This document shows positions 37,462 to 47,593 of a stretch of DNA of 64,000 bases, piece by piece. Position numbers and translations under genes: made by a program. The first letter of the stretch is position 1. Each line of letters begins with the position of its first letter. Below the pieces are notes generated by a model. The model saw only the letters and a list, made by a program, of their open reading frames with translations, made no database searches and had not been told where the DNA came from. The stretch comes from Hahella sp. KA22 (lineage in GTDB: Bacteria > Pseudomonadota > Gammaproteobacteria > Pseudomonadales > Oleiphilaceae), in contig NZ_CP035490.1 in NCBI RefSeq assembly GCF_004135205.1, forward strand, positions 2,063,501-2,127,500. The letters run 5' to 3'.

Positions 37462-38234
37462 TGTCCATTCACCCTCAGGCGATTGTTGAACAGGGAGCCA
37501 AAATCGCCGCTGATGCGGAGATTGGGCCATGGAGTTATATCGGAGCCGATGTTGAAATCGGCTCTGGGACAGTGGTCAATTCTCACGTAGTGATCAAAGG
37601 CCCCACAAAGATAGGAAAGAACAACCGTATCTTTCAATTCGCCAGCGTAGGAGAGGAATGCCAGGACAAAAAGTACAATGGCGAGCCTACCGTTTTAGAG
37701 ATTGGCGACAATAACGTCATCCGTGAGAGCTGTACGATTCATCGTGGGACAGTTCAAGATCTCGGCGCTACCAGGATTGGCAGTAATAACCTGTTCATGG
37801 CGTACGTTCATGTCGCCCATGATTGTGTGGTTGGGGATAACTGTATTCTGGCGAATATGACTACCCTTGCAGGGCATGTGTATATTGGCGATTGGGCGAT
37901 TCTCGGCGGCGGCACTATGGTGCACCAGTTCTGCAAAATTGGCGAGCACAGCATGTGCGCAGGCGGTAGTATCGTTTTAAAGGATATCCCTGCTTATATC
38001 ATGGCGGGAGGACAATCCGCTAAGGCTCATGGTCTGAATGTCGAGGGATTGAAGCGTCGTGGCTTCTCCAGTGAGATAATCCTGGAGTTGCGCCGTGCTT
38101 ATAAGACGCTGTACCGACAAGGCCTAACGCTTGAGCAAGCAATAGAGAAGCTTAAAGCGCCGGCCGCAGAGTTTGCGGAAGTAGGCGTCTTCCTTCGCAG
38201 CGTACAATCCTCAGCCCGAGGCATCGTTAGATAA
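37461..38234 (+). CDS. lpxA: UDP-N-acetylglucosamine acyltransferase
   Basis: The first enzyme of lipid A synthesis, moving a 3-hydroxyacyl chain to UDP-GlcNAc O3. The left-handed beta helix (about 1-190) has IHPQAIVEQGAKI at the start, a QFASVGEECQDKKYNGE substrate loop and the catalytic His in AYVHVAHDCVVG near 125. A C-terminal helical part follows from about 195. 257 aa (E. coli 262). Downstream of fabZ with a one-base overlap and 9 bases upstream of lpxB. Confidence 0.98.
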   Translation: MSIHPQAIVEQGAKIAADAEIGPWSYIGADVEIGSGTVVNSHVVIKGPTKIGKNNRIFQFASVGEECQDKKYNGEPTVLEIGDNNVIRESCTIHRGTVQDLGATRIGSNNLFMAYVHVAHDCVVGDNCILANMTTLAGHVYIGDWAILGGGTMVHQFCKIGEHSMCAGGSIVLKDIPAYIMAGGQSAKAHGLNVEGLKRRGFSSEIILELRRAYKTLYRQGLTLEQAIEKLKAPAAEFAEVGVFLRSVQSSARGIVR

Positions 38235-38243
38235 ATTCCTAAG

Positions 38244-39434
38244 ATGACGCCCATATCACAACGACCGATTCGCATCGGCATTGTCGCCGGAGAGGCTTCC
38301 GGCGACTTGTTGGGGGCGGGCTTGATGCAAGAATTAAAGGTCCTATACCCTCAGGCGACTTTTGAAGGTATCGGCGGTGAACGGATGTTGAAAGAAGGGT
38401 TTAACACCTTCTTTCAAATGGAGCGCCTTTCAATTATGGGATTGGTTGAGGTGCTTGGCAGGCTGCCGGAATTATTGGCTATGCGCCGCCGCATCGTTGA
38501 GCACTTTACAGCGAATCCTCCCGATCTTTTTCTTGGTATTGATTCCCCAGATTTCACTATTGGCATCGAATTAAAGCTGCGTCGGGCAGGAATTAAAACT
38601 GCTCACTACGTTAGCCCTTCTGTGTGGGCCTGGCGACAGAATCGTGTCTTCAAAATCGCCAAAGCGGTTGACCTGATGCTGACGCTGCTACCCTTCGAAG
38701 CGCGTTTTTACCGCGAGCATAATGTGCCGGTAAAATTTGTTGGCCATCCTTTGGCGGAAATTATTCCGCTTCATCCCGATAAAGTGGCAATGCGTCACGA
38801 ACTTGGTATTGATGCATCGGGTGACGTTGTCGCTGTGTTGCCAGGCTCCAGAGGCGGTGAGGTCTCTCGCTTGGGGCCTACCTTTATTGAAACCATTGCT
38901 TGGCTGCACCAGCGGCGCCCTGATATTCGATTTTTGATTCCTGCCGCCAATCAGGCGCGAAGAGTGCAAATAGAACGGCAGCTGCAATCTCATGGCGGCC
39001 GACTACCTGTTACTCTGATTGATCAGCATTCACGTGAATGCATGATGGCTGCGGACGCTATACTGTTGGCCTCTGGAACAGCGACGCTTGAAGCGATGTT
39101 GGTGAAGCGTCCCATGGTAGTAGCCTATAAGCTTGCGACGCTCAGCTATTGGATTATGCGGCGCTTACTGAAAGCAAAGTACATCTCTTTACCGAACCTG
39201 CTGGCGGATAGAGTTTTAGTCCCTGAACTGATTCAACACGACGCTACGCCTTCCAAGCTGGGAGGGGCGTTACTGAAAGAGCTGGACGTGGAGCGGCGGA
39301 GAAGCCTTGAAGGCGAGTTTGAAGGACTGCACAAGCTTATACGGCAAAACGCCAGTGTGGTCGCGGCGCAGGCCATTGCAGAGTTAATTGAAAAAGGGCG
39401 TGTCGAGGTTCAAGGCGCCAAAGAAGGACAATGA
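38244..39434 (+). CDS. lpxB: Lipid A disaccharide synthase
   Basis: A GT19 enzyme joining UDP-2,3-diacylglucosamine and lipid X at the inner membrane. It has the start [18 protein letters not shown], the DFTIGIEL segment preceded by LGIDSP near 97, [14 protein letters not shown] near 120, [10 protein letters not shown] near 200 and the C-terminal [11 protein letters not shown] near 280. 396 aa, slightly longer than E. coli (382). rnhB begins one base after the stop. Confidence 0.97.
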   Translation: MTPISQRPIRIGIVAGEASGDLLGAGLMQELKVLYPQATFEGIGGERMLKEGFNTFFQMERLSIMGLVEVLGRLPELLAMRRRIVEHFTANPPDLFLGIDSPDFTIGIELKLRRAGIKTAHYVSPSVWAWRQNRVFKIAKAVDLMLTLLPFEARFYREHNVPVKFVGHPLAEIIPLHPDKVAMRHELGIDASGDVVAVLPGSRGGEVSRLGPTFIETIAWLHQRRPDIRFLIPAANQARRVQIERQLQSHGGRLPVTLIDQHSRECMMAADAILLASGTATLEAMLVKRPMVVAYKLATLSYWIMRRLLKAKYISLPNLLADRVLVPELIQHDATPSKLGGALLKELDVERRRSLEGEFEGLHKLIRQNASVVAAQAIAELIEKGRVEVQGAKEGQ

Positions 39435-39435
39435 C

Positions 39436-40044
39436 ATGAATCATTCGCAGATTGGCTTGTTCGATCAGGAAACTGGAGAGCTTGTAGCAGGCGTCGACGA
39501 GGTTGGCAGGGGCCCTTTGGCTGGCCCTGTCGTAGCGGCGGCAGTGATATTAAATCCGGAAAAGCCTATCGAAGGCCTGAATGACTCTAAAAAACTAAGT
39601 CATCGTCAACGGGTTGCGTTGTCACAGGAAATCAGAGAAAAAGCGCTGGCGTGGGCGACGGGATGGGCGACTGTCGAAGAGATTGATCAAATTAATATCT
39701 TGCAGGCTTCATTGCTGGCGATGCAGCGCGCCGTAGCAGGCTTGCAGGTTACACCAGATTTGGCTCTGATAGACGGTAACAAGATCCCTAAGTTGGATAT
39801 GCCGGCAGAAGCGATTGTTAAAGGCGATAGCAAAGTGGCGGCCATTGCAGCGGCTTCTATACTAGCTAAAGTAGAGCGTGACGAAGAACTGGATAGATTA
39901 GACTTAATATTCCCTGGATACGGGCTGGCGGGGCATAAAGGGTACCCAACGGCTCAGCATTTATCCGCGTTGAAGGAGCTGGGGGTGACGGAAATACATC
40001 GGCGCAGCTATAAGCCGGTGCAGCAGTTATTGCAAGGTGACTAA
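39436..40044 (+). CDS. rnhB: Ribonuclease HII
   Basis: Cleaves RNA in RNA-DNA hybrids and single ribonucleotides in DNA. I take the ATG at 39436 (202 aa), directly after the lpxB stop and with GAAGGA just upstream, over a TTG inside lpxB. The acidic active site is intact: Asp-Glu in [14 protein letters not shown] near 18-31, Asp in LIDGNK near 115 and Asp in the [21 protein letters not shown] region. In E. coli dnaE follows rnhB; here it does not. Confidence 0.97.
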   Translation: MNHSQIGLFDQETGELVAGVDEVGRGPLAGPVVAAAVILNPEKPIEGLNDSKKLSHRQRVALSQEIREKALAWATGWATVEEIDQINILQASLLAMQRAVAGLQVTPDLALIDGNKIPKLDMPAEAIVKGDSKVAAIAAASILAKVERDEELDRLDLIFPGYGLAGHKGYPTAQHLSALKELGVTEIHRRSYKPVQQLLQGD

Positions 40045-40045
40045 A

Positions 40046-40519
40046 GTGGCTAGGCATATCGTTAGAAATCATCCCATCAGCGCCATCGTCGCTGTGCTGT
40101 TATTCAGCTTTGGCGCGTCTGCGCAGGCGGAAATCTATAAATGGGTCGATGAGCATGGCGAAGTGCATTTCAGCGATACGCGCCAGCATAAGGACGCCAA
40201 AGTCATCAAGGTTCAGCCCAATGTCTCTGATGCGCAAAAGCGTGATGCGGAGCAGGTCGGGCAGCGCTACCAGCGTATCTATGAGCAGTATAAAGTTGAG
40301 GAAGCTGCGCGGGTCGCTCATGAAAAAGAACGCGCGGCTCAGAAAGCTAAATTAGATAACTACTGTGCGGAGCTTAGAAAGGATATTAATCAGATTGATC
40401 AGGGATACGCCTTTGCCCGCATTAAAGATGACGGCACGCCTGAGTATGTCTCTGACGAAGAAATTGCTCAGCGACGCAGTAAGTTGCAGGCGCTATATCA
40501 AGAAAAGTGCGCGCCATAG
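40046..40519 (+). CDS. DUF4124 domain protein, periplasmic
   Basis: An envelope protein with an N-terminal signal-like helix (about 10-27, ending ASAQA) followed by the DUF4124 pattern EIYKWVDEHGEVHFSD. The family is common in proteobacteria and of unknown function. The C-terminal two thirds are helical and charged with three cysteines (NYC, KC near the end). The start is uncertain: GTG at 40046 has AAGGTGA upstream and avoids overlap with rnhB, while GTG at 40037 would add three residues. A bidirectional terminator follows. Confidence 0.8.
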   Translation: MARHIVRNHPISAIVAVLLFSFGASAQAEIYKWVDEHGEVHFSDTRQHKDAKVIKVQPNVSDAQKRDAEQVGQRYQRIYEQYKVEEAARVAHEKERAAQKAKLDNYCAELRKDINQIDQGYAFARIKDDGTPEYVSDEEIAQRRSKLQALYQEKCAP

Positions 40520-40533
40520 TATTCGTTAAAAAG

Positions 40534-40560
40534 AAAAGAGGGCTTGAAGCCCTCTTTTTT
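40534..40560. terminator. Bidirectional terminator between the DUF4124 gene and fdxA
   Basis: AGAGGGCTT and AAGCCCTCT pair around a two-base centre. An A-rich stretch lies on the left and TTTTTT on the right, so both strands have a T run after the stem. It ends the DUF4124 gene on the plus strand and fdxA on the minus strand. Confidence 0.85.
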
Positions 40561-40588
40561 ATGTCTGAAGCTGGACGCTAATTTTTGA

Positions 40589-40912
40589 TCAGCGCGCCAG
40601 ATCTTTAAGTTTGCCCTTAACGCCTTTCCAGTCATCCGCATCAGCAGGCGCGTCTTTTTTCTCCGTGATATTCGGCCAGACGCGGCACAACTCTTCATTC
40701 AGCGCGATAAATTCCTTTTGATCTTCCGGCAATTCATCCTCGGAAAAAATGGCCTCGGCGGGGCACTCTGGCTCACACAGCGCGCAGTCGATGCATTCGT
40801 CTGGATCGATGACGAGGAAGTTAGGACCCTCGTAAAAGCAGTCCACCGGGCACACTTCGACGCAATCGGTGTATTTGCACTTGATGCAATTTTCGGTAAC
40901 AACAAAAGTCAT
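40589..40912 (-). CDS. fdxA: Seven-iron ferredoxin FdxA
   Basis: A small electron carrier with one 3Fe-4S and one 4Fe-4S cluster. Cysteines are placed as in the 7Fe type: [17 protein letters not shown] near 9-25, where the second position of the first motif is non-standard, and [12 protein letters not shown] near 40-51. The C-terminal extension of about 50 residues is typical of the Azotobacter/Pseudomonas FdxA group. 107 aa. The neighbourhood fdxA-mutS-pncC-recA is as in Pseudomonas. Confidence 0.95.
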   Translation of the reverse strand: MTFVVTENCIKCKYTDCVEVCPVDCFYEGPNFLVIDPDECIDCALCEPECPAEAIFSEDELPEDQKEFIALNEELCRVWPNITEKKDAPADADDWKGVKGKLKDLAR

Positions 40913-41044
40913 GGTCTGATCCCTTATTATGAAACTCTGCGCGATTGCTCAGTGACCGTTGGGCCGCGCGATTTAGTATTGTAGAAAACCCTTTCGGCGC
41001 AAGCAACCCGAGGCGTTCTTGCAACGCCCGGGATACCTGAGTTT

Positions 41045-43627
41045 TCAGGCGTTCTTACTTATCGATTTCAGCTCATACAGCATATTTAATGCATCTCGCG
41101 GAGAAAGAGAATCCACGTCGAGTTTTTGCAGGCGGGTCTCCACCTCGCTAGGCTCGATTCGAGCGAACAAATCGTCCTGAAGCGATGGCGCAGGGGCCGT
41201 CAGCGCGGGCTTGGACCCGCCGCTTTCCAGCTGTTTCAATTGCTTTTGCGCCTGATTGATAACTTGAGGCGGCACTCCCGCCAGTTGCGCCACCTGTATT
41301 CCGTAGCTCTTGCTCGCAGGGCCTTCGTGTACGGTGTGCAGGAAGACTATGCTGTCATTGTGCTCCGTTGCGGTCAGGTGCACGTTGGCGACATTTGTGT
41401 GTGTCTTGGGCAGCGCAGTCAGTTCAAAGTAGTGTGTGGCGAACAAGGTAAAGGCCTGAATTTCCTGAGCTAAGTGCTCGGCGCAGGCCCAGGCCAGCGA
41501 GAGTCCGTCAAAGGTGCTGGTGCCGCGGCCGACCTCATCCATCAAGACCAGACTCTGACGGGTAGCATAGTGCAGAATGTTGGCGGTTTCGGTCATCTCC
41601 ACCATGAAAGTAGAGCGTCCCCCAGCGATGTCATCCGAGGAACCCATACGGGTGAATACGCGATCAATCGGGCCGATGACAACCTGAGCGGCGGGCACAA
41701 AGCTGCCGCAGTAAGCCAGGATGACAATACATGCGGTCTGGCGCATGTAGGTGGATTTACCGCCCATGTTCGGGCCGGTAATGATCAGCATGCGATGTCT
41801 GTCCTGCAGATCCAGATCGTTGGGGACGAACGGCTCCTGACTGACTTGCTCAACAACTGGATGACGGCCGCCTTCGATATGCAGCATATGTTCATCTGTC
41901 AGCTCCGGGCAGACCAGATTCAAAGTCAGCGCTCTTTCCGCAAAGTTGGACAGCACGTCCAGCTCCGATAGAGCGCGAGCGCTGTCTTGGAGAGGGGCAA
42001 GCTGCTCTGCGATGGTTTCCAGAATCTGGTCATAAAGCAGCTTTTCCCGGCTCAATGCGCGGCTCTTGGCGCTCAGCGCTTTATCTTCAAAAGTTTTCAG
42101 CTCAGGAGTAATAAAGCGCTCGGCGTTTTTCAATGTCTGGCGTCGAATGTAGTCCGCGGGCGCCTGGTCGGATTGTGTGCGGCTCAGCTCGATAAAGTAA
42201 CCGTGAACGCGGTTATAGCCCACTTTTAAAGAGGATAGCTGCGTGCGTTCTTTTTCGCGCTTCTCAATTTCCAGCAGATAATCGCCTGCGTTTTCACTGA
42301 TTCCGCGCAATTCGTCCAGCTCTTCATCAAATCCCTGGCGAAGCACGCCGCCATCACGAATGACGACAGGAGGGTTTTCTTCTATGGCGCGGCTGAGAAG
42401 GTCTGCGATGTCAGGAAACTCACTGATTTGTTTGGCCAGACTGCGCAAGTGGGCGCCGCTCAGTTCCTCCATCTGCTTTTGCAAATCAGGCAGGAGCGTT
42501 AGCGTATCCCGTAAGCGGGCGAGATCGCGGGGGCGCGCCGAGCGTAACGCTACCCGAGACAGAATGCGTTCGCTATCGCCAATCTGTTTGAGCGTTTCGT
42601 GTAATGCTTCGAACTGGTAGCCTTCCAGCAGTTCTTTAATGGCGTTTTGACGCTGACGCACTTCTTCCTGGCTGCGCAATGGACGATTCAGCCAACGGCG
42701 CAACATGCGGCTACCCATGGCGGTGGCCGACTTGTCCATGACCCATGCCAGCGTATGCCTGGAATCTCCCGCCAAATTAACGTCAATTTCAAGATTTCTG
42801 CGGCTGGCGGCGTCAAGAATGATGGAGTCTTCGCGCCGCTCCCGAATCATGGTTCGAATATGGGGAAGCTGAGAGCGCTGCGTCTCTTGGGCATACTGAA
42901 ACAGACAGCCTGCGGCTTGTATGGCGACGCTCATGCCTTCGCAATCGAATCCAGCCAGATCTTTGGTGCGAAACTGCTGACATAACAGGCGCTGGGCAGT
43001 TTCCTGCTCAAAATACCAGGGGGGCTGCTTTTGCACGCCTGTGTAGTTTTCCAGTAGCGTCAGAAAAGGGAACTGTTCGCTGACCAGAATCTCAGCAGGT
43101 CGCAGGCGTTGCAGCTCGCTGGCTAACGCTTCGGCTCCGCGCACTTCCTGGATCAAAAAGCGTCCGCCGGCGATATCCAGCGTCGCCAGGCCGAATAAAT
43201 CCTTATAAGCGCTTATCGCTAACAGTAAGTTGTCTGACTTCTCTTCCAGAAAGGCTTCATCGCTGAGTGTACCCGGCGTGACGACCCTGACGACCTTGCG
43301 TTCTACCGGCCCTTTGCTGGTGGCGGGGTCGCCAACCTGCTCGCAGATTACGACAGATTCGCCAAGGCGAACCAAACGGCCGATATATCCTTCCGCGGCA
43401 TGGAAGGGAACTCCCGCCATCGGAATAGGTTGTCCGCCGGACTGGCCTCTTTGGGTCAAGGTGATATCCAGCAGCTCAGCGGCGCGACGGGCGTCTTCAT
43501 AGAACAGCTCATAGAAGTCGCCCATTCTATAAAATACGAGCTGGTGAGGATGTTTCGCCTTGATGCCAAGATACTGTTGCATCATTGGCGTGTGTTGGGG
43601 TTTGATTGCGGATTCAATAGCGGACAT
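41045..43627 (-). CDS. mutS: DNA mismatch repair protein MutS
   Basis: Recognises mismatches and recruits MutL. I use the ATG at 43627 (860 aa), since the 20 residues that a further upstream start would add do not resemble the family. The mismatch-binding motif is GDFYELF near 36-42. The connector, lever and clamp domains follow. The ATPase has Walker [10 protein letters not shown] near 610, [22 protein letters not shown] and the Walker B-like [16 protein letters not shown]. The C-terminal helix-turn-helix and a tail ending in MLYELKSIS are normal. Divergent from pncC. Confidence 0.97.
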   Translation of the reverse strand: MSAIESAIKPQHTPMMQQYLGIKAKHPHQLVFYRMGDFYELFYEDARRAAELLDITLTQRGQSGGQPIPMAGVPFHAAEGYIGRLVRLGESVVICEQVGDPATSKGPVERKVVRVVTPGTLSDEAFLEEKSDNLLLAISAYKDLFGLATLDIAGGRFLIQEVRGAEALASELQRLRPAEILVSEQFPFLTLLENYTGVQKQPPWYFEQETAQRLLCQQFRTKDLAGFDCEGMSVAIQAAGCLFQYAQETQRSQLPHIRTMIRERREDSIILDAASRRNLEIDVNLAGDSRHTLAWVMDKSATAMGSRMLRRWLNRPLRSQEEVRQRQNAIKELLEGYQFEALHETLKQIGDSERILSRVALRSARPRDLARLRDTLTLLPDLQKQMEELSGAHLRSLAKQISEFPDIADLLSRAIEENPPVVIRDGGVLRQGFDEELDELRGISENAGDYLLEIEKREKERTQLSSLKVGYNRVHGYFIELSRTQSDQAPADYIRRQTLKNAERFITPELKTFEDKALSAKSRALSREKLLYDQILETIAEQLAPLQDSARALSELDVLSNFAERALTLNLVCPELTDEHMLHIEGGRHPVVEQVSQEPFVPNDLDLQDRHRMLIITGPNMGGKSTYMRQTACIVILAYCGSFVPAAQVVIGPIDRVFTRMGSSDDIAGGRSTFMVEMTETANILHYATRQSLVLMDEVGRGTSTFDGLSLAWACAEHLAQEIQAFTLFATHYFELTALPKTHTNVANVHLTATEHNDSIVFLHTVHEGPASKSYGIQVAQLAGVPPQVINQAQKQLKQLESGGSKPALTAPAPSLQDDLFARIEPSEVETRLQKLDVDSLSPRDALNMLYELKSISKNA

Positions 43628-43770
43628 GACAGAACAAAAGGATTGTGTAATTTTATGAATGAAGGCGGGATTGTAAGGGAAAGCCATGGCCTTAATAAAG
43701 GAGGCCGATCATTGTCCCGGAGCGTAATGCGCGCCCTTCCTGTATTTAAATTGGGGTTGATGGTGACGGA

Positions 43771-44262
43771 ATGAACGATGAGATCAAGAGTCTGGCGGCG
43801 CGTTTAGGCGTAGTCCTGGGTGAGCGGGGCCTGACGGTGACGACAGCGGAGTCTTGTACCGGCGGTGGAATCGCCTATGCGATTACCTCCGTTGCGGGTA
43901 GTTCTAATTGGTTTGAGGAAGGCGTGGTCACATACTCCAATGACGCCAAGCAGTCGCGCTTACAGGTGTCGTCGGAGGCTCTGATGCGATGTGGCGCAGT
44001 CAGCGAAGAGGTTGTGAAAGAGATGACGCTTGGCGCCTTGCAGCATACGCAGGCGCAGCTTGCTATCGCAGTGAGCGGAATAGCGGGCCCTGGAGGCGGA
44101 ACCGCAGAAAAGCCCGTCGGGCTGGTCTGGGTTGCATGGAGATTTCGGGACTTGGTTGTGGCGCGGAGCTTTCATTTTTCTGGGGATAGGGAGCAGGTGC
44201 GTCTGCAATCCATTGTCGAGGGATTGCGGGGAGCGATAGCGATGCTGGAAAGCAATTTGTAG
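43771..44262 (+). CDS. pncC: Nicotinamide-nucleotide amidohydrolase (CinA C-terminal domain)
   Basis: Deamidates NMN to nicotinate mononucleotide, recycling NAD made available by the ligase reaction. It is the short form of 163 aa without the CinA N-terminal domain. The catalytic TAESCTGGGIAYAITSV is near 25-41, and the late GIAGPGGGTAEKPVGLVW near 108-125 is conserved. It lies 117 bases upstream of recA, as in E. coli (ygaD) and Pseudomonas. Confidence 0.95.
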   Translation: MNDEIKSLAARLGVVLGERGLTVTTAESCTGGGIAYAITSVAGSSNWFEEGVVTYSNDAKQSRLQVSSEALMRCGAVSEEVVKEMTLGALQHTQAQLAIAVSGIAGPGGGTAEKPVGLVWVAWRFRDLVVARSFHFSGDREQVRLQSIVEGLRGAIAMLESNL

Positions 44263-44304
44263 AAAATTTAAGCGTGACTTTGTCCGTCGGGTTATGGAAT
44301 AATG

Positions 44305-44320
44305 CTGTCAATTTATACAG
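44305..44320 (+). promoter_or_regulatory. LexA (SOS) box upstream of recA
   Basis: CTGTCAATTTATACAG matches the LexA consensus CTGT-N8-ACAG exactly in both half-sites with an AT-rich centre. It lies 59 bases upstream of the recA start. Control of recA by LexA is the rule in gammaproteobacteria. Confidence 0.9.
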
Positions 44321-44378
44321 TAATTCTGGGTTGAAATAACAACTCGTACCGGTTAAATGAAATAAAGGGTGTTTAAGA

Positions 44379-45416
44379 ATGGATGACAATCGTAAGAAGG
44401 CGTTGACGGCCGCTTTATCACAAATTGAGCGTCAGTTTGGTAAAGGCGCAGTTATGCGGATGGGTGAACAGCCAAGAGAAATTATTCCTTCCGTTTCTAC
44501 TGGTTCGCTTGGGTTGGACATCGCTCTTGGCATCGGCGGCCTGCCATATGGACGTATTGTCGAGATCTATGGACCTGAGAGTTCCGGTAAAACTACTTTG
44601 ACTTTGCAGGTGATCGCAGAAGCGCAGCGTCAGGGCAAAACCTGTGCGTTCGTTGATGCGGAGCATGCGCTGGACCCTATTTACGCAGAGAAGCTTGGCG
44701 TTAATATCGACCAATTGCTGGTTTCTCAGCCCGATACGGGCGAACAGGCTCTGGAAATCGCCGATATGCTGGTACGCTCCGGCGCGGTTGATGTCATCAT
44801 CATTGACTCCGTTGCTGCGCTAACGCCAAAGGCGGAAATTGAGGGCGAAATGGGAGACTCCCACGTTGGTCTGCAAGCCCGTTTGATGTCACAGGCGCTG
44901 AGAAAGTTGACCGGCAGCGTTAAGCAGGCGAATTGCTTGATGATCTTCATTAACCAGATTCGTATGAAAATCGGTGTCATGTTCGGATCGCCAGAGACCA
45001 CTACTGGCGGTAACGCGCTTAAGTTCTATGCTTCCGTCCGTCTTGATATTCGCCGCGTTGGCTCTGTGAAAGAAGGAGAAGAAGTCGTTGGTAACGAGAC
45101 TCGCGTGAAAGTGGTGAAAAACAAAGTGTCTCCTCCTTTTAGACAGGCGGATTTCCAGATCATGTACGGGCGTGGTATTTACCGCACTGGAGAGATTATC
45201 GATCTGGGCGTGAAGGAAGGCTTTGTTGATAAGTCTGGCGCTTGGTATAGCTACAAAGGCGACAAGATCGGTCAAGGTAAAGCGAACTCCTCAAGATATC
45301 TGGAAGAGCACCCTGAGATTGCGATAGAAATCGAAACCGCGATCAGAGATAAATTGATGCCGAAGATGCCAGCCAAAGAGAAAGAAACGCCCGTCGCTCC
45401 TGTTGAGGCTGAATAA
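44379..45416 (+). CDS. recA: Recombinase RecA
   Basis: The strand-exchange ATPase and LexA co-protease. 345 aa. It has Walker [10 protein letters not shown] near 67-75, Walker [11 protein letters not shown] near 141-150, the L1 loop with [17 protein letters not shown] and the L2 region [22 protein letters not shown]. The C-terminal tail is acidic/proline-rich ([13 protein letters not shown]). Preceded by a LexA box and followed by a terminator. No recX follows, although recX commonly sits downstream of recA. Confidence 0.98.
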   Translation: MDDNRKKALTAALSQIERQFGKGAVMRMGEQPREIIPSVSTGSLGLDIALGIGGLPYGRIVEIYGPESSGKTTLTLQVIAEAQRQGKTCAFVDAEHALDPIYAEKLGVNIDQLLVSQPDTGEQALEIADMLVRSGAVDVIIIDSVAALTPKAEIEGEMGDSHVGLQARLMSQALRKLTGSVKQANCLMIFINQIRMKIGVMFGSPETTTGGNALKFYASVRLDIRRVGSVKEGEEVVGNETRVKVVKNKVSPPFRQADFQIMYGRGIYRTGEIIDLGVKEGFVDKSGAWYSYKGDKIGQGKANSSRYLEEHPEIAIEIETAIRDKLMPKMPAKEKETPVAPVEAE

Positions 45417-45455
45417 AGCCAGTTCTTCCAAGAGCCTGTTTGCTCAATACAAAAT

Positions 45456-45488
45456 ATAAGGGCGGCCTTTTAGCCGCCCTTATTGCGT
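45456..45488 (+). terminator. Terminator after recA
   Basis: ATAAGGGCGGC (45456-45466) and GCCGCCCTTAT (45473-45483) form an 11-base-pair stem with a 6-base loop, followed by the moderately T-rich TGCGTTTCC. It lies about 40 bases after the recA stop. Confidence 0.8.
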
Positions 45489-45563
45489 TTCCTTGTCCAT
45501 ATTCCTTCTCTCTATTTTTCCGTATCGAGTATTGTCCTTTGTCGGATAGGTCGTTGATCTGCG

Positions 45564-46046
45564 TTATAGGATCTTCTTAGTCATAATCTTGGAAGGCTCG
45601 CTTTCCATTCCGTTTATATCCAGAACGGTGACTGCGAAATAGTGAACGCCTTTTTCCAGATTGGAAAACGCATACTCAAACTGATGATCTCCAACTTCGA
45701 CGTATTTCCAGTCGTTGTCTGATTCATGCTGGTGGTACACGCGGTAGCCTTCTAATTCATATAGCTCGATATCGCTACCGTCTTCGCGAGTATATGGCGG
45801 TTCCCAGATGATAAACGCACTACGGGCGTAGTTCGTTGACTGCTTCGCTGCGGCGATTTGGGGGGTACTTCCGTCAATACTGGAAGAGTCGCTTCCAGAC
45901 CCTCCACCACCGCCACACCCGGTTAAGGCAGCGCTTGCTAGAGTGAAGCTAAAAATAGCGGTGATGGATCTACAATTTGATTTGGCGCGGTGAAAAATAC
46001 TTTTTAAGTATGAAAGGGCTTTGACCTCAAAGTTAACTTGATTCAA
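45564..46046 (-). CDS. Lipoprotein with fibronectin type III-like domain
   Basis: A 160-residue exported lipoprotein. A long N-region is followed by a hydrophobic stretch and the lipobox LTGC, with Cys44 as the acylation site. A glycine/serine linker (GGGGGSGSDSSS) comes next. The remaining 90 residues look like one FnIII fold: IWEPPYTREDGSDI, YELEGYRVYHQ, DHQFEYAFSNLEKGVHYFAVTV and MESEPS are the typical strand signatures. Convergent with recA. Such proteins bind partners or glycans at the cell surface, but no ligand can be named. Confidence 0.75.
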   Translation of the reverse strand: MNQVNFEVKALSYLKSIFHRAKSNCRSITAIFSFTLASAALTGCGGGGGSGSDSSSIDGSTPQIAAAKQSTNYARSAFIIWEPPYTREDGSDIELYELEGYRVYHQHESDNDWKYVEVGDHQFEYAFSNLEKGVHYFAVTVLDINGMESEPSKIMTKKIL

Positions 46047-46357
46047 ATCATTCCCCTATTAGTAGAGTTAGAGTTATAAGTTGACGTTATAAACAGATAA
46101 CGCCCCGCGCTCTTAGTCAGGATTCGTGCCAATAATGGCGGGGTGTTTGTAATTTGTTTAAAAAACAAAGAGTTAAGCTTTTTGTTTATCTCTTTCTGGA
46201 TTTGGACTATTGTGAAAAGGGTTGCCTTTTTCTTACCAGAACGCCGGTGTTTGAAATTATTGTTATAAATTTCAAATAGTTAGATTGTCTGCAATTGGCG
46301 ACAGTCATTGTAGAATCGAAAATGTAACTTGAGCTGTTGTGGAGAGGGAGAACGAAT
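46047..46357. other. Divergent intergenic region without a supported gene
   Basis: This 311-base AT-rich stretch separates the lipoprotein gene (minus) from a very small membrane protein gene (plus). It should hold promoters in both directions. A distant CGCCCCGC/GCGGGG pairing (46101-46108 and about 46138-46143) is seen, with a loop too long to be a convincing terminator. I see no RNA gene. Confidence 0.4.
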
Positions 46358-46537
46358 ATGAAGTGGGTCGTATTGCTAGCTATCGTGGTCGCGGTCGTGA
46401 TTTGGGTGGTTAATAGTCGGAGACGAAACCCTGTGAGCGATCCTGAAGTCAAAGAGCTTGACCAGAAGCGTTATTACGTGACGCCACCTAAGCCGGGTGA
46501 CCTAGAACCCGAGGATAAAAGCGGCACGCAATACTAA
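46358..46537 (+). CDS. Small single-pass membrane protein
   Basis: A 59-residue protein from an ATG with a GGAGAGGGAG ribosome site about 8 bases upstream. One strongly hydrophobic helix covers residues 2-18 (MKWVVLLAIVVAVVIWVV), followed by RRR, giving an N-out/C-in anchor. The rest is a polar, proline-rich cytoplasmic tail ending KSGTQY. A good ribosome site and the helix plus positive-inside pattern support a real gene. Function unknown. Confidence 0.6.
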   Translation: MKWVVLLAIVVAVVIWVVNSRRRNPVSDPEVKELDQKRYYVTPPKPGDLEPEDKSGTQY

Positions 46538-46550
46538 TTTGGCGGAAGGT

Positions 46551-46934
46551 TTAAAGCGGTAAGGGCCAGCTGCTTTTAGTCAGAGCGACCATGACGATAT
46601 AGGCGAACGCTGTGTAGGCGCCAAGTCCGAACAGGATGCGAGCCCCTTTTGTCTTGCCTCTCTTGAGCGCGAAAACGCCTAACGCGATATAAATGATTAA
46701 TCCCGCCACTTTTGCGGTGAGCCATCCACTATGGAAAGGGTATTGCTGGAGCTTGAGCGCGAGTCCTATGGCGCTCAGCAGTAGCACTGTGTCGATAATG
46801 TGTGGAAGAATCTTGCTTAACTTGCGCTGTAAGAGCGGACTTTCCAGGATCATCCATATAAAGCGCAGGGTAAATGACGCAAAGGTCAACGCAACGCAGG
46901 TCATATGAATGTGTTTGAGCAGCATATAGCTCAT
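46551..46934 (-). CDS. SirB2 family membrane protein
   Basis: A 127-residue inner-membrane protein with four predicted helices. The start LLKHIHMTCVALTFASFTLRFIWM and the central LPHIIDTVLLLSAIGLAL are typical of the SirB2 family (invasion gene expression up-regulator, a name from Salmonella whose biochemical basis is unclear). KVAGLIIYIALGVFALKRG near 75-93 is also characteristic. Convergent with the small membrane protein gene, 13 bases apart. Confidence 0.88.
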   Translation of the reverse strand: MSYMLLKHIHMTCVALTFASFTLRFIWMILESPLLQRKLSKILPHIIDTVLLLSAIGLALKLQQYPFHSGWLTAKVAGLIIYIALGVFALKRGKTKGARILFGLGAYTAFAYIVMVALTKSSWPLPL

Positions 46935-47086
46935 GACGGGCTCCTTTCACAGCTTCTTTTTTATTTCGGTTTGTTTAAACGACGGCCGCCTATTAGAAAT
47001 TCTTTCCTTAAAAACTTAAAGTGTTAGTCAGCATTTCTTTATCTATTGCGCGTTACGCGCAGCCTTCATTAGGTGGTTTCTGAACG

Positions 47087-47560
47087 ATGAGCGACAACAT
47101 AAACATCGATGTGACAACGGGCGACTTTGATCTCGGAGAAGAAACGCGTCGATTGACGGATGGCGACACCAGTGTTGGCGCGGTTTGCAGCTTTGTCGGC
47201 CTGGTGCGTGACTTCAGTGATAAGCCTGATGTGAAAGGACTTTATCTGGAGCACTATCCGGCCATGACGGAAAAGTCGTTGCTTAAAATCGCAGAAGAAG
47301 CTTCTCAGCGCTGGGATTTGAATGGGGTGCGAGTCATCCATCGAGTGGGTGAGCTTTGGGCGGGAGACCAGATCGTCCTGGTGGTGGTCGCCAGCGCTCA
47401 TCGTGGTGATGCTTTCGCCGCCTGTGAGTTCATCATGGATTATTTAAAGGTGCAGGCTCCATTCTGGAAGAAGGAGCTGACAGCGGAAGGAGAGCACTGG
47501 GTGGAGGCGAAGGAAAGCGATCAGGCCAGGGCGGGTGAGTGGAGTTCTGAGTCAGAATAG
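47087..47560 (+). CDS. moaE: Molybdopterin synthase catalytic subunit
   Basis: With MoaD, inserts sulfur into precursor Z to form molybdopterin. 157 aa. It has GAVCSFVGLVRDF near 30, LEHYPAMTEKSL near 53, VIHRVGELWAGDQIVLVVVASAHR near 84 and the catalytic lysines in VQAPFWKKE near 125. No moaA, moaC or moaD is in the window, although mobA lies just downstream on the opposite strand. Confidence 0.96.
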   Translation: MSDNINIDVTTGDFDLGEETRRLTDGDTSVGAVCSFVGLVRDFSDKPDVKGLYLEHYPAMTEKSLLKIAEEASQRWDLNGVRVIHRVGELWAGDQIVLVVVASAHRGDAFAACEFIMDYLKVQAPFWKKELTAEGEHWVEAKESDQARAGEWSSESE

Positions 47561-47593
47561 CTTCGGACGAAACGAGCAGCGGGCGTATTTCGG

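Noticed and set aside
46101-46143. CGCCCCGC/GCGGGG pairing upstream of the small membrane protein gene
   Set aside because: The loop of about 30 bases and the lack of a T run make a terminator unlikely.
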